A stretch of DNA of 64,000 bases from Pyronema omphalodes. Its lineage: Eukaryota; Ascomycota; Pezizomycetes; Pezizales; Pyronemataceae. The position numbers and the translations under genes are program-made. Under the pieces are notes generated by a model. It was not told where the DNA came from. It made no database searches and was given only the letters and a program-made list of their open reading frames with translations. The stretch is taken from the NCBI GenBank assembly GCA_024516155.1, contig JAJJXM010000031.1, forward strand, positions 372,001-436,000. The letters run 5' to 3'. Position 1 is the first letter of the stretch, and every line of letters starts with the position of its first letter. Below, in pieces: positions 1-12,653 of this stretch.

Positions 1-414
1 GCGCAAAAAAAAACCCACAGAACAACTTTTTGACGAATATTACAGCAAAAAAATGTTTCGTAATCATAGCTGGGCATGCATAGAGGCCAACTTTTATATT
101 TTATACTTCTTTTTATAATCTTTTTGAATTTTCATATTTTTATTCTTTTCGCTATGAGAGACAGTGGAAGAGCGATGCTAACCCGTATCGTGCTTAGTGC
201 TCCGTGTAGTGTTAAATGAGCCGTAATAGATAGTCCGAGATTATCTTAAAATGCCATAAGGAGCTCCGGAGCTCCTTTTGCAAAAAGGCTTTTAAGACGA
301 TAAATGCCGCGCCTAGATCGCCTATTGAACTAGTGATTAAGCTTAATCCAATCGTTAAACAATCCATAACTGAAGCGTGAAACGGCCTATTGTACTCTAC
401 ATCGCCTTGTTCCT

Positions 415-457
<43 letters not shown>

Positions 458-3400
458 CATTGAAAAAGTCCCTTAAAAAGTGAATATCGTAGCATTTTCT
501 GATACATTCCGCAGCAGGTCATGTGAGTACCAAGAAAAAAAGTATGACGGAAGAAAGCAGAAACTTTCTTTCCCTGCTGTCATAACTGGAATAGGCTGCT
601 CCCCACCTTAACGCCACCACCCGCGTGCAAAAAAAAAGATTATATACATCTTAATGACATCTTGTTATTGCATCCTGCTCGTTTCCGGGGTTGGGATGGA
701 ATTTACGGTTGTTTACCGCTGTATGTCCAGGTCTTGCTAGGATACTGACACGTGAGCCTACTTTCTTTCGTCTGATGTAACTCAGTACACTGCATGATGT
801 CTACGCATGGGATCAAATGGTACCCATTTTGTCCCACCACCGAGCAAAGTAACGTTGAAGCGCTTGGTAAACTTCCGATATTCCCCGACGTATGATATGC
901 GGGGTGTTTATCGGGGAATTCGGGTGGTTTTGAGAGGTGTTTTTTAACAGGGCTATGTAAAATGGATACTCGTCAACTTTTGATTTGGAAGAGCAAAAAA
1001 CAAAAACGAAAAAAAAACACTGGAAAGGGGGAAACGATCGTGAACATGGATTTCGATTCTCTCCAAGTTTCTCTAAACACCTTCTCATGAGGGAAATTAT
1101 AACTGGTTGGTATTTGGACTGAAAGGTAGGTAATAAATTGGTTATGGATTTCAAGCTCGGTGGAAAATACATACATGTCGCGTCAAAAGAACTTGAAATG
1201 CACAATTTATTGGGTACCGAAGCGGTTGTGTTTTGGATTCGCCCGGACTAAACAAATCATACCGCGATTCGTTGATTCGGGACGCGTTATTCGTGATTTG
1301 TGCGGGCCATCAGATTGATGTACCATATTATGCGTAATCTATTTGATATCTGGGATGTTTATTTTTAACCAACAAACCGCAACGTCAGAAGCATATATGT
1401 AGGTAAAGAATGTTTCTTCCCCATATATGTTTCACACCATACATGCAAGAAGGCGGTGGAAGAGATTCGTCGCCTACAACGTCCCCCGGGAACCCCAGGA
1501 TGTGGAACTTACCGAGTTATTATGCAAGCTTTCTAATGCATCAAATGCAACACGCTTGCGTAACCTCACACACACACATAATGATATCAATACCCATATG
1601 ATATCTAACGTAACATCAACCACACTCAACGGCTATTTCCGGGTTTGATATGGTCATCTTCTTCCACATGTATCCGCGGTATCATATCCGTATGCGCACA
1701 TTGCAAAGCCCCCCATTCGTCGCTGCATATTTTTAAACCTGTCGATATATACAGAGCGTCCATGACTTGTGATATAATTTTCCATGTGTTGCTGGTCAGG
1801 ACGCATCATCGGAATTACGAACCGGGCTATGTATTAAACCCTCTTTTCATAAAGTATCCCAGTACAAACAAACCCATTACCCTGAGCCCCTAAAATTTCC
1901 GATGCAACTGGGAAGGCAGATATATGCATACCTTATGAGACAGTCGGATAAAATTAGCGAAGGAAGCCAGCGCGGCTGCCATGTTTGTGTAACAGAAATG
2001 TATGTAATAACGCGGCTTCTACAGGCGACAGGCGAGTTCCAGTCCCCCTGTATTACGAGACGTGGGGGCTCATATCATCTTAATCATAGTACCTTGTTTC
2101 TCCTGCTTCACGTTGTCCATCACATCGCAATATATCGTCTCTCGTACGTAGCACAAACGTCATGTCGGCATCGCATGTTATATTTATCCTAATTTGGATG
2201 GAAATGCCCTGTGTCTTTGCCGAGCTCACAGGTGAAGATATCTTGCCGATGCAGCAAGTTGTCGCGGCGTATAAAAACTCAGTATCATATTATGGAAGAT
2301 GCGGCGAGTGAGTTCAGGTGATACAATTCCCAGTTACGCACCACGCGTCTAGCAGCATGAAATTTTAAACCACCCCGGCAATTTCTCTATCTCGATGACA
2401 ACAGCATGACCAGGCCAGGGAAAGTTATCTTCGGTGATCCCGTATCCACTGACTCCACCAGTACCGAATGTCAATACGGATGTACCCTTGTGGGTACAAT
2501 CCTTAACGAAACTTCAACGAGTACGACGGTATCATCCCTTATCCCTTTTTTTCTACGGACAATTCCCAAGATGTAGATACGTACCGAAATATCCAAATCG
2601 ATACTTGTTTCATCTGATTTAATAATCTTATGAATCCTTCACGAATCTGGAACTTCCGCTGCAGGGGTTGGTTCAGAAACAGAAACGCTCTTTTCAATTC
2701 CTCAATTCGATTTATCTTCTTTTACCCTTTCCCATATACCCCCGTGATTTCATCCGTAAAATACCCGCCCCGGATATCTGTAACCAATGCTTGTTGATCC
2801 TCTTCGTAATGGTAACACAAAATAAGGACGGATTACCCGCTAAGGAAACCCGTACGAACCAAGACGAGAACTAACTAGCTGGGTTCTCTTTGGTTCCAGC
2901 TACTGCTTGTCTTTACTTTTTGGGGATCTGCCCTTTTTTTTTCCTGCTGCTTCCTTTTTTGCGGGCATGCGTTGTGCTGTAGGCGGCCCCCCACCCTCCG
3001 CGGTATCTACCGATTACTTTACTTCACTGGCACCGACTCAGACAATCCAGGGATATTTTGACCGCATTGGTGTCGGTGGACATTGAAATCTGGGGTTAAG
3101 GGTTCATTTAACCTCGGTGATACACAAAGTTAGAAGCACAATTTAATTCTATTTCAGATACGTAAGTGAGAAGGTGAAGAATTGCCGTTGTTTCCACGTG
3201 GCGCATAAGGCGTATCCGTCGCAACTTCAAAATATTAAGCGAGATCTTGGCGGTAGTCATTTGGGCTGGTTTAGAATAAGGGTAAGGGCGCGGATAGTTT
3301 TAACATCCATCTATAAAGGTTGGAGCGCGGGTTCTAGTTAGACGCGATTATCAGTCTACTTTAGGGTACCATTCTTTTACACACGGCAGTTAAATTGAAC

Positions 3401-6400
3401 AGGTCCCCTAAGTAAAAAAATAAAATCTGGGGATGTGGGACCTAAATTGCCTTACATATAACACGGCTAATATTCTTTTTATTGACGATCACACGCTGTA
3501 GGAAATTAACGAATTCCTGGAAAAGCTCTGAATTGGTCCTTGAACTTTGGCCTTGACGAGACTGGTGCCTACACCGGATGCCATGTCACTGTCTTGTATG
3601 ACCTTGTAACTTTCCAGGTAGATTTTACCGGGATACATGCTTTTTGGTATAGTTGTGACTCGGAGAGGAAGGCTCGAGACGATTATCTGATTGAGGTACA
3701 TGCTTACCGGCTGATTCGTTGTACCCAGCCTCCCAGGAATACGTAACCTAACCCAAGATGTCCCAAGTATGGCCACTCGTGTCGGTCACCTTGTCCAGGC
3801 GCCGCGGATGTGGAGATACGGCGGATGAGGCTTAGATCATGAATATGGTTTAACGTACTCGTACCGGCACATATCATACCACATTCACGATGATGCTCCA
3901 CCACGCCCCACTCGGATCTTTGACGATGGCAATTTGACAACAATCTCAGTGATGAGACAAATATCCAACGAAACTATTGTCATGACTACTGTATATTGAT
4001 AAAGCATCAGAGCGTTATGCGTTGTTAGGAAATGGCCGTTTACCGCACAATTTCCCCGCAATCCATCACTGCTGTTCATCACGATCGTCATCGATTCGGT
4101 GGCTGGTTCAGTGAACAACGCTTTAATTCGTTTTCATCATTAGCTCTATGTACAGTAATATAACGAACGTGTGAAAGCTTTAAGCAGCGGCCTCTAAAGT
4201 AAAACAATCGCATGGGGTCTAGACGAACCTCTGACAGCGTGATTCTAGAGAGATCCAAATAGATGGCATCTCGGTGGCGCAATTTGGTGACTCAAAGAGC
4301 ACCACTATCTCAACGGCCACCATCATAGAGTCGTCTCTAGCCGAGTCCCATAACCACATCTACCCGGATACCGTCTCTCTGGTCGAGCCTAGAGTAAAAA
4401 TACAGCAGTAGTGGCTCGTTGGCGGCCGTTCAGTGCGAAGTTACTAGGCTGTATAATATGGTGTTCACCGGGCGCGTACAAACCACTTGCCCATCTCTAC
4501 GGAACAAATATCCAAAACCTCACGATACTGCAGAAAAAGATGTCATCCAAGAGTTTTTGTTGGCCGGAATACAACCGATAGCCGGAAATGCTGACCCTTT
4601 TCGAAAATATTGTACAGCAAATGCCTCGGAGAGTCCATTGCTATCGTCATAGCTGAAGATTTCTGTTTGTCCAGACTTCAGTATTCCCCGCGTTTTCGCC
4701 AATGTGAAGCACTTTGCCGCATGCAAAGCCGGAGAACAGCTGGCAATGCTTGTATGAAACGCACAACAAAGTACCAGCAACGCAGAAAAAACTTTCTCGT
4801 GCGTTTGTTTCCGTGAAATTGCTTGAAGTTTGATGCATCCATGTTCCCGTGATGATCATTTTTTCTTCTCCAGTAATAACATTCAAAATATAACAGCAAT
4901 TTTGCAACACCGCTGCATTAATACCCCCCTCCATGTATGTAGAAACGTTGCGCACCGTAATCAACCGGTGATAGTCTGCATGATCTGTACCATGGCCCCG
5001 CCACCGCGCGTTATCCCTTCAAAGTCTAGCCACTCGAATTTTCTCTCGAATTCGCCACTTTCCAGACCTCGCGGACTATGCAGACTTTGGTAAGGGAGGG
5101 TTTCGAACGTTTGTAGTCTCGCATACGGACCCACCGAGTCGGTAAGCTTGACAGTAGTGAGCGATCACAACATACCAGTCATACATCGATATCAACCCAT
5201 TTTCACGTCATAAAAGTGCTGTATATGCAGCGGAGGTCGAGGTATATTCGACATCCGGGGTGAATGTCGGAAATGCCCATTTGGAACCGCATAAGGGGAA
5301 ATGAGTTGCCAAATAATTTCAACAGCAAGTATCCGCACAGCTTGCGGCGTGAGCACTGTGAAATACCCCGCAGCACACCAATAGAATATTGAAAAAGCTG
5401 TTTGTTGTAACCTTGACGGATGCGATTGCATCCAGACCCCATTCCGATTATTGCCATCCGGGCATTATACCAAAAGAGAAATCCAAATATGCACCCATGA
5501 CGAGATCAGTTGGTGGTCCGCCAACTCACTCAGATCTTAGCCCAATAGCCATCACTGTCAGTGGCAATTCGGCATCCGGCACCAACAAGCCAAGAGAGAC
5601 TTGTAGCTGAAGAGGCATTGAACGCTTTGGCATGGCATGATAGTTAGGCCTATGGCTTGGTCAATTTGCTAAACACATCCTAATGGACTGCAGATAGCTC
5701 CCCATCTGTCGGTTGTATCCGTGGGCAAAAACTGAGGGGTACCAAAGCAGAGCCGATCAAAACCACCAAAGCCCCGCATATCCGCCGAGAGCTCGGTCAA
5801 TCTCCGCACCAGCCAGGGTTGTTACCTGCTAGCCAAACTGAGAGTGTACATTTCGAAGATCGTTAAGGAGCACAGATGCTCTATGCTCTGACTATCGCCG
5901 TCGGAAGAAAACTGAAGGGCTAGGATAAAATCGCACGGCTGACGGCTCGGAGCCAGAAATCCGCATTGCGTCCTTTTGAAAGTGAGACATCATGTCTGAA
6001 GGGTGATGGAATATCTCGGAAGATTGCCCGGCATGTTTATGTGCCCACATGTTCAAAATGTACGTGACGATACGTCCCCCCACCTCGGGTCAGATGCTGT
6101 AACGTTTGTCGTAATATCGTTTGTTTTTTCAAAATGTCGATTGTTACAGAATTCGAGCGGTGGAAGCCGTTGAAACGTTTATGCATCATGTGCATAGGAA
6201 ACATTTGCTTTTAAAGAAACAATAAATTCCATTCTGTATCCTGGAGTCCGCCCTGGGGTCACCGGTTCCTGGAGTAAGCCACAAACTTATTTAGCGTACC
6301 ATTCTGATAAAGGCCTAAATCTCAAGATCGTAACTCTTCCTTCTTGTTAGGGAGTAGTGAGTTTTCGTCATTTTGCCCATATTACAGTCCCTATTCCTAG

Positions 6401-8690
6401 GGGCAGTCGATCCTCAGGAACCCTAAGCCCTACAGCCGAGCGTATCGCTACTGCCTCGTCTATGTTAAGCGAATATCATAAGTGCCGAGCAGGCGAGCAG
6501 GCGAGTGACCGAGTGTAAGAGCACAGACCGATTTCGTAATCCGCTCAATAGTCTGCCGGAATAAGCGAGGGCTAGCCGCGCGCACGGCTTATCTGCCCTG
6601 TTCGACATCTCCCGTATCGACCGGCTTGAGGCTCGGGCCGTTTTGCAAACCGGATGGGCCTGTTTATGATACAATAGAGTAATAGCCGGTTCGCAAAAGA
6701 GATCCACGTTGGCGACCCACTCCGATTAACTTTGGCACTTTTATCGCCGTAGCCGATATCGGTTTTTGATTTCAACGCTCGGACCGTGACATAGCGCCAC
6801 AGTGGCAAGTGCCGCGGAACAATCCTCTTCTTGAGCATCATGAGCCTATGGTTGATTGTTATCATATAAATCGTACGTATTTGACATCCTCAAATCGAGT
6901 ATTGAGTGGAATGGATCTGGGGGACCCCCGGAAAGTAGTATCTTCATCAAAAATCAATCTTAGCAGAGGCCTTCATCCGTAAGTGGGTAGCATTGACTCA
7001 ACAACTGAAGTCCGATACGATGATGGATGATATCGATATCATAAAACGCGGCAGATGAACGACATCGCAACCAAACGCGCGGTACATAGCCTTTGTCAAT
7101 AGTGAACCAAGACGCAATACATCGCCGATCGTCACAAAACTGGCATCGAGACTGAATCCTCCGAATCCAGTTCCCGAAATCCATTGATAGAAGGATCGAT
7201 CCGATGCTGCCGGTTGACCAGGAATGACTTCCCGATGCAGCTGGTATTACCGAATGTTGGTTTTGAAGGATCCACAGTGCGGAGATAACAAGGTTGACAC
7301 GGATAGGATGACGAATTCCAGAGACCGGCGAATGGATGTGAATCAAATCGAACGATTGTGCCTCCTGACTTGATTTTTATGAACGGGATGGAACATGAGG
7401 ATAATATGTTTCCTCGTTATTATACCCGGCTGGATGTTTGGATAAGTAGTTGGGTGCGTGCGGGGTCGAAACAGTCGATGTAAAAGTATAACGCAATACA
7501 TTCGTTTTTGTCGACAAAGGATTTGCTGAGAAATACAGCAACCGGCGTCCAAATAGTCGAATGACAGAGACATACATTATGGGACCCACTTCGCCAGCAC
7601 GCGGTTGACAAATGTAATTGTATATGGACGGATAATAACCGTACAACGCTCTGTTGTCGGTAGTGACCGGTTCCCTAATTGGACAGTGCATTGGAATTTG
7701 AACTGCTCAAGGATTGCGGTGCGCTCATCCGGGAATTTATAACTTCTGTGATAAGTGATTCATCTATTTCCAAAGATCTACTGGCGACCATACCTGTGGA
7801 GAATCGAATTTAACGCGCCTAAAGCAATGCATTCACTATTATTAGCCCAGTACGCAGGCACACGACAGTTGTACGCTGCTTTTAGATACACTGTGCATTA
7901 GAATTGCATGCCGTCGAAGAAGAGTTGATCGATGGATAATAGTCGATCGACGAGGTGAAGTAGAAACGCGGGAGAGTGTGCGATGACCGAGATGTGGTCT
8001 GCGCGACGGGTAGGGCTGGACACGTGACATGGCTCCAACATCGCATCGCGGCTGGCGATTCTGCACCGCGCGTATCGAGTATGACGGAGTTGTGCTTCTA
8101 GAAGAGCTGTTTGGTACATACTTGCTGCACATACCCGTATTTCTACTTAATACAAAATCTTCAACTTTAACTTTACGATTTGGGGCCGGAAGAATGTAGA
8201 GAGATTAACTTCGATTGATCAGCAGTCTCAACAAAAATATGATGCGGCATTTCTGGAATCTCTAGCACTTCGAAGATCGGTACTTTTAGGGCAGGACAGA
8301 TGTATTTCCGAAATCGAATTCAGTCTAGCAAGCAGAGTTTAAGCGGATATCCGCAACGAAGCTTTGGGGTTTCGATATTGTCATTGTAATGACCGACGGA
8401 GATATCATAGTACCGAGGATTAGGGTTTCATGATGCAATTCTCACGTCTAAAGCCTTATGATAAGCATATTTTTACTGTGACTGCTAGGCAAACATGGCC
8501 TGGTCAATAATCGAATGACATCGTTTCCGCTCGAAGCGACTCAAACGAGCCACGATTCAACAGTCAGGTAATCACCCCACTTGACATACTCCACTTCCAC
8601 ATTATGGAAAAGCTCACCAAGTATCTCACAGACGCCTGTGCCTTTCGTTACCATTTGGCATTGCCTATCACCGATAAACAAATACGCAAA
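1..8690. other. Gene-free stretch, probably decayed DNA
   Basis: I find no supportable gene on either strand. Open frames are all short (under about 130 codons), overlap one another on both strands, and lack recognisable motifs or splice-linked continuation. Base composition is mixed rather than extremely AT-rich. The one striking simple sequence is a T homopolymer at 416-457. Around 7380-7690 on the minus strand a fragment faintly recalls a retroelement RNase H segment, but I could not sustain that reading. The stretch ends at the IMPase gene. It may be old, mutated transposon DNA, which is inference. Confidence 0.5.
416..457 (+). repeat. T homopolymer, 42 nt
   Basis: An uninterrupted run of T at 416-457, read as poly(A) on the minus strand. 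It could be a retroposed poly(A) tail or a plain mononucleotide repeat. I saw no flanking target duplication. Confidence 0.95.
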
Positions 8691-9747
8691 ATGTCCGAAA
8701 CCGTTGATCACCAAGCGATTCATGATCTCCTTGTCGAGATTGCTCGAAAGGCCGGTGATATGGTGGCAGGAGCCCAACCACACATCAATACCAGTGGACA
8801 CAAAAAGAACTGTACGACTTCGACGATACCGTATCACTTAACTTCATATAGTTGACCAAAATTAGCTGCCGATCTTGTCACCGAGACAGACAGAGCCGTG
8901 GAGAAATACGTCATCAGCAAGCTTAAAGAAGCGTACCCTGACTACGAGTAAGTATTCCCTTCCGGATACCGCAAAGAATCTCTTTAATTAGCTGGTTTTA
9001 TAAGTAAATACTGAATCACAAAGCTTCCTTGGCGAGGAAACCTATGTCCCAGGGAAGAAACTCACCGACAGACCAACTTTCATCTGCGATCCAATCGACG
9101 GCACCACAAACTTCATACACGCCTTTCCAAACGTCTGTATCTCTCTCGCACTCTGCGTGTACCGCACCCCCGTCGTTGGAGTCATTTACAACCCCTACAC
9201 AACCCATATGTACACAGCTATCAAGAATCAAGGCTCATTCCTCACAATGCCCGTCCGTACCGACTCTCCTAACACTCCCGCTCCTATCGCTCCCCGCAAA
9301 ATCCGTCTCCCTCGCAAGTCATACCCCGAGCCCTTGACTGGACTCCAAAATGCCTTGGTAGCAGTAGAATGGGGTTCCGACCGTACCGGACCGAACTTTC
9401 AGATCAAGCACCGTACGTTTACACGTCTAGTTGGAGCCGTCGAGGACGGTGGAAAAATGGTACACTCTCTTCGCAGTATGGGAAGTGCTGCGTTGAACTT
9501 GTGTCATGTTGCTAGTGGTCAGTTAGATGTGTATTGGGAGTGTGGAGCTTGGGCTTGGAATGTTGCCGCGGGATGGCTTATCGTTACTGAAGCCGGAGGA
9601 ATCATGGTGGATGGAAATCCTGGAGGTTGGACTCCGGCGGTGGATTGTAGACGTTACCTTGCGGTTAGAGCAGCGCCGGATGGACAAAAAGAATTGGTTG
9701 AGGAATTCTGGGAGTGTGTTGAGGGCGAGGTGACTTACGGTGTTTGA
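8691..9747 (+). CDS. Inositol monophosphatase-family phosphatase
   Basis: Three exons are proposed: 8691-8811, 8866-8947 and 9024-9747, giving 308 aa, normal for the family. The splices join GHKKN to SADLVTETDRAVE and YPDYD to FLGEETY, both expected in inositol monophosphatases. Seen motifs: the metal-binding Glu in GEET (about residue 72) and DPIDGTTNF (residues 90-98, with Asp90 and Asp93). The C-terminal motif reads WAWNVAAGWLIVTEAGG (about 244-260). The family normally has Asp where Asn247 stands, and that Asp is a metal ligand. Members dephosphorylate inositol monophosphates or similar small phosphates in the cytosol with Mg2+; fungal QutG-type proteins belong here. The start at 8691 is chosen for family length. 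An in-frame ATG at 8604 would add 29 residues with no family resemblance. Family assignment is firm; substrate and activity are open because of Asn247. Confidence 0.88.
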
Positions 9748-10237
9748 ACTAAGGAGGACAGGACAACAATAATTAAGTATGTAGGAGGTGGTGGAAGATT
9801 TGTGAGAATGAATTACTCTATCTCTGGATGTGGACTAAGGTGGACAGGAGAAAGTAATATTAAAGTCAGGACAAGTTATGGTGAACTGGGAAGAGACATA
9901 AGATACCCTAATAATGACTCGTACTTCATGCATACGACTATACATGTATTGATAATAATTCATGATCCGACTTGTGTTTAGAACGTAAAACGATTGGAAC
10001 ACGGAAGATTGGGAGCTCTTTGGAAAGATTTATGCATGCTTAGTCTATCAGTAACTATGGAGGTAATCAATTACATTCATGTCTACCTACATGTTCTTCT
10101 TTCTTCGTTTAATTGATTTCTCTATGTCTTACACGGAACATCATTCGGTCTCACAAAGCCGATTACAGCAGCAAAACATAAGAACGCGGAGAATTAAAAG
10201 AATAAATGGAAAGAGATGAAGAAGAATTACAAAAAGA
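9748..10237. other. Intergenic, nothing recognised
   Basis: AT-rich spacer between the phosphatase gene and a minus-strand tRNA-Val. No gene, repeat or regulatory motif could be supported. The minus-strand tRNA runs into T-rich sequence here (complement of the A-run at 10231-10235), as expected for a Pol III terminator. Confidence 0.5.
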
Positions 10238-10311
10238 TGATTTCACCCAGGCTCGATCTGGGGACCTTCAGTGTGTTAGACTGATGTGATAACCAACTAC
10301 ACCATGAAACC
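10238..10311 (-). tRNA. tRNA-Val (anticodon AAC)
   Basis: The reverse complement folds as a complete 74-nt cloverleaf including the discriminator A. The acceptor GGTTTCA pairs with TGAAATC. The anticodon stem TCAGT/ACTGA encloses loop CTAACAC with anticodon AAC, and the T arm is CCCAG/CTGGG. No intron. A T-run follows on the transcribed strand. It is the same gene as the copies at 37637, 44397, 63489 and 63933, with no visible change in the tRNA body. Confidence 0.95.
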
Positions 10312-11035
10312 ATCGGTGCATGTTGCTACGTTTTAGCGTTTATGAAGGCTACATTAGCGCCAAGTCCAATGAAAACTTTTGCGCTCCACCCTGAATGTTT
10401 CTCTATCGTCTTATTCTCTCATGATACGGCGTAGATACAAATATAAAAGTTTTGAATATAGATTGTACAAGAATAATCTAAGGGTTGATGAACTGCATCG
10501 ATGTGAGGTGGTCTTCTGTTGATTCCAATCATGAAATATCATGCACTCTCTGGGTTGAGAGTAGACAACAAACTGTAAAAAAAAAAACACAGCGAATAAA
10601 TGCTTTTTAGAACGTTCGTCTATAGATATGTCTAATAACCAGCCGCATGGTCGTTTGTTAACAAAATATTGCGAAAAAAATACTCGGGAGCTTTCGCTCT
10701 TGCGGAATGATTCGACATGAGCTATGTTGCGAGCAGTGAACCGCACCGCCGTTGAACCCCATAATTTTACTACTTGTTTATAGTATGCATAATGTAAGTC
10801 TTGCGATAATTAAACTTACTAGTATAGACGATTTGATGGTCGGGTTTTTGTAAACCAAAGCAGGATGGAAGTGACATTTCATGTTTCCGTCCACGTGTGA
10901 TGACGCTATACCCGATTCGGTGATTCATCACCCGCGAGCTCCAGGGTTCCGCCAAGCCGTCGCCACTCGTCATAGAGTTAACGTACCCGTCGTCATCAGA
11001 GCCACCATCCTCCAAGAAACCACAGAACATACACA
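10312..11035. other. Intergenic between tRNA-Val and Isa2 gene
   Basis: No gene supported. The last few hundred bases presumably hold the promoter and 5' leader of the Isa2-like gene. A short A-run lies near 10578-10587. No TATA box or factor site could be assigned with confidence. Confidence 0.45.
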
Positions 11036-11524
11036 ATGAACCCACTACGACCGCTTCTACGCTCTATTCCTCGACGGACATTGCGCCTACCTATCCCCCA
11101 TGCGCGGCCCTTCCATCTCAGTCGTCCCGCTCTCGGTCTCGCCATAACCAATCCCCAAACCGACCCCGAAACCGGCGCCACAATGATGCTCGACCTTACC
11201 CCCCGTGCGATATCCCGCCTCGTTGCTATTCGGGAAAAAGATAATAATAAGAACCTTGCGTTAAGGCTAACGGTCGAGTCTGGCGGTTGTCATGGGTTCC
11301 AATATACCATTGGTCTATCGGAGGAGATTGATAAAGAGGAGGATGTGGTGTTTATGGATGAGGATTCCGGAGTTAAGGTTGTGTTGGATGTACCGAGCCT
11401 TGAGTTACTTAAGGGAAGCACGGTAGATTATACGAAGGAGCTTATCGGGAGCCAGTTTAAGGTCCTTAACCCCGCTGCTACGAGTAGTTGTGGATGCGGA
11501 ACGAGCTTTGATATTAAGGTGTAA
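11036..11524 (+). CDS. isa2: Iron-sulfur assembly protein Isa2-like (A-type carrier)
   Basis: A single exon of 162 aa. The first ~35 residues are Arg-rich with no acidic residues (RPLLRSIPRRTLRLPIPHARPFHLSRP), a typical mitochondrial presequence. The rest is a HesB/IscA-fold domain starting at LDLTPRAISRL (about residue 52). All three conserved ligand cysteines are present: ESGGCHGFQY (Cys85) and SCGCGTSF (Cys152, Cys154). In fungi Isa2 works with Isa1 and Iba57 in the mitochondrial matrix to make [4Fe-4S] clusters. The choice of Isa2 over Isa1 rests on the CHGFQY signature and the GSTVDYTKELIGSQFKV stretch, and is a judgement. The start is the first ATG before the presequence. The stop is TAA at 11522-11524. 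Confidence 0.9.
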   Translation: MNPLRPLLRSIPRRTLRLPIPHARPFHLSRPALGLAITNPQTDPETGATMMLDLTPRAISRLVAIREKDNNKNLALRLTVESGGCHGFQYTIGLSEEIDKEEDVVFMDEDSGVKVVLDVPSLELLKGSTVDYTKELIGSQFKVLNPAATSSCGCGTSFDIKV

Positions 11525-12008
11525 GGAAACCGAGTGGCGGACTACGAAGGATGGAGGGGACATTGAGGGGATGGAGGAAGGGACAGCACAATCTATATGG
11601 GGCTGTAATGTACTTTTAGATGAGGAAGATAAAGGCAGAGATATCTATTCTTCAGGTTCAGGTTCTCTGGTTCACGCTCATTTGCTTGGGCGACATAGGT
11701 CATCACAGTTACGTCGAGGTCCAGCTTCGGATTTCAGCTTACCAATTGGTTTCTACGGTCTACCGATCCTTCTTCGTCTTCCATATCTTCCCTCCTTCTC
11801 GGCTATACCTCGGCAGCAGACTAAACCCCAAATTCTTACATTCTGTGCTTGTTTGCAGCTTCAACTGTACAGAAAACGAAGCCTATGGATGGAGCTTCTA
11901 TGGCGTGTGATCAGGCTGATCAACAAACGCTGGACAGCTATGAAACACAGAGGAAGACATCTGCACCTAGCAGATAAAGCGCCTAGCTTGAATTACCATG
12001 CATAGAAA
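11525..12008. other. Isa2 3' flank up to tRNA-Lys
   Basis: Open frames continue through 11490-12005 on the plus strand but show no family signature. They are most likely 3' untranslated and spacer sequence. No repeat was seen. Confidence 0.45.
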
Positions 12009-12081
12009 GCCTCGCTAGCTCAATCGGTAGAGCGTCAGACTCTTAATCTGAAGGTTGCGGGTTCGACCCCCGCGTGGGGCT
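12009..12081 (+). tRNA. tRNA-Lys (anticodon CTT)
   Basis: A complete 73-nt cloverleaf with discriminator T. The acceptor GCCTCGC pairs with GTGGGGC with a few G-T pairs. The D arm is GCTC/GAGC. The anticodon stem TCAGA/TCTGA has loop CTCTTAA, giving CUU. The T arm GCGGG/CCCGC carries the GGTTCGA box. No intron. T-runs at 12081-12089 can serve as the Pol III terminator. Confidence 0.95.
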
Positions 12082-12653
12082 TTCCTTTTGTGTCTTCTTT
12101 TTGTCCCATGTTGTATCGGATCTGAAACAATTAAGCCTATGAAATTTGAAGTTTCTTTATGGTCACTGTTCGTGGTTCGATTTTTTCTGGAATTAGGATA
12201 GAAACCTCGAATCAACGATTTTACATACCCTTTCTGCTTCGGCGTTCATATGATCATAAGCCCTCATCGACATTGCAACTTTGAACTGCCCATTCTCATG
12301 AGATTTGTGAATAATTGCGGGGGTTTCTATTTTCTTTCCGTCGGAAAACAATGGAATTTGTCATGCTATTTATTTTTGATTGCACATGTTGTATGTAAGG
12401 TATGTACCGTTGTGACGCACACGGCCAGAGCAAGCTTAGTGCTTCCTGCGATGACGTTTTCAGATCTCATCTCAGGCGATGAATCAACCGTCAATAAGCG
12501 GGGCGGCCCGCACACCGCGACCCCAATAATTTTCCAGAAGCCGAACCCCGCTAACCATCGCCTCTCACGGTATATCACCACGCACGCGTCAGGTCCCCTT
12601 TCGCGTTCCTTTCCTACTAAACTCCAACGAGCTTAACGACTTTTACGAACGTC
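12082..12653. other. Spacer and presumptive kynureninase promoter
   Basis: No gene supported. An open frame at 12250-12636 has no recognisable domain. The segment next to 12654 is pyrimidine-rich, which is common before fungal start sites. Confidence 0.45.

Noticed and set aside
3489..4282. Overlapping open frames on both strands that might be a small gene
   Set aside because: No domain, no consistent splice linkage and mutual antisense overlap. Such frames are expected by chance at this base composition.
7377..7691. Minus-strand frames with a phrase like TPVAVFLSKSFVDKNE, recalling the retrotransposon RNase H start
   Set aside because: The similarity is a few residues in one frame only. 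No catalytic acidic residues, reverse transcriptase motifs or LTRs were found nearby.
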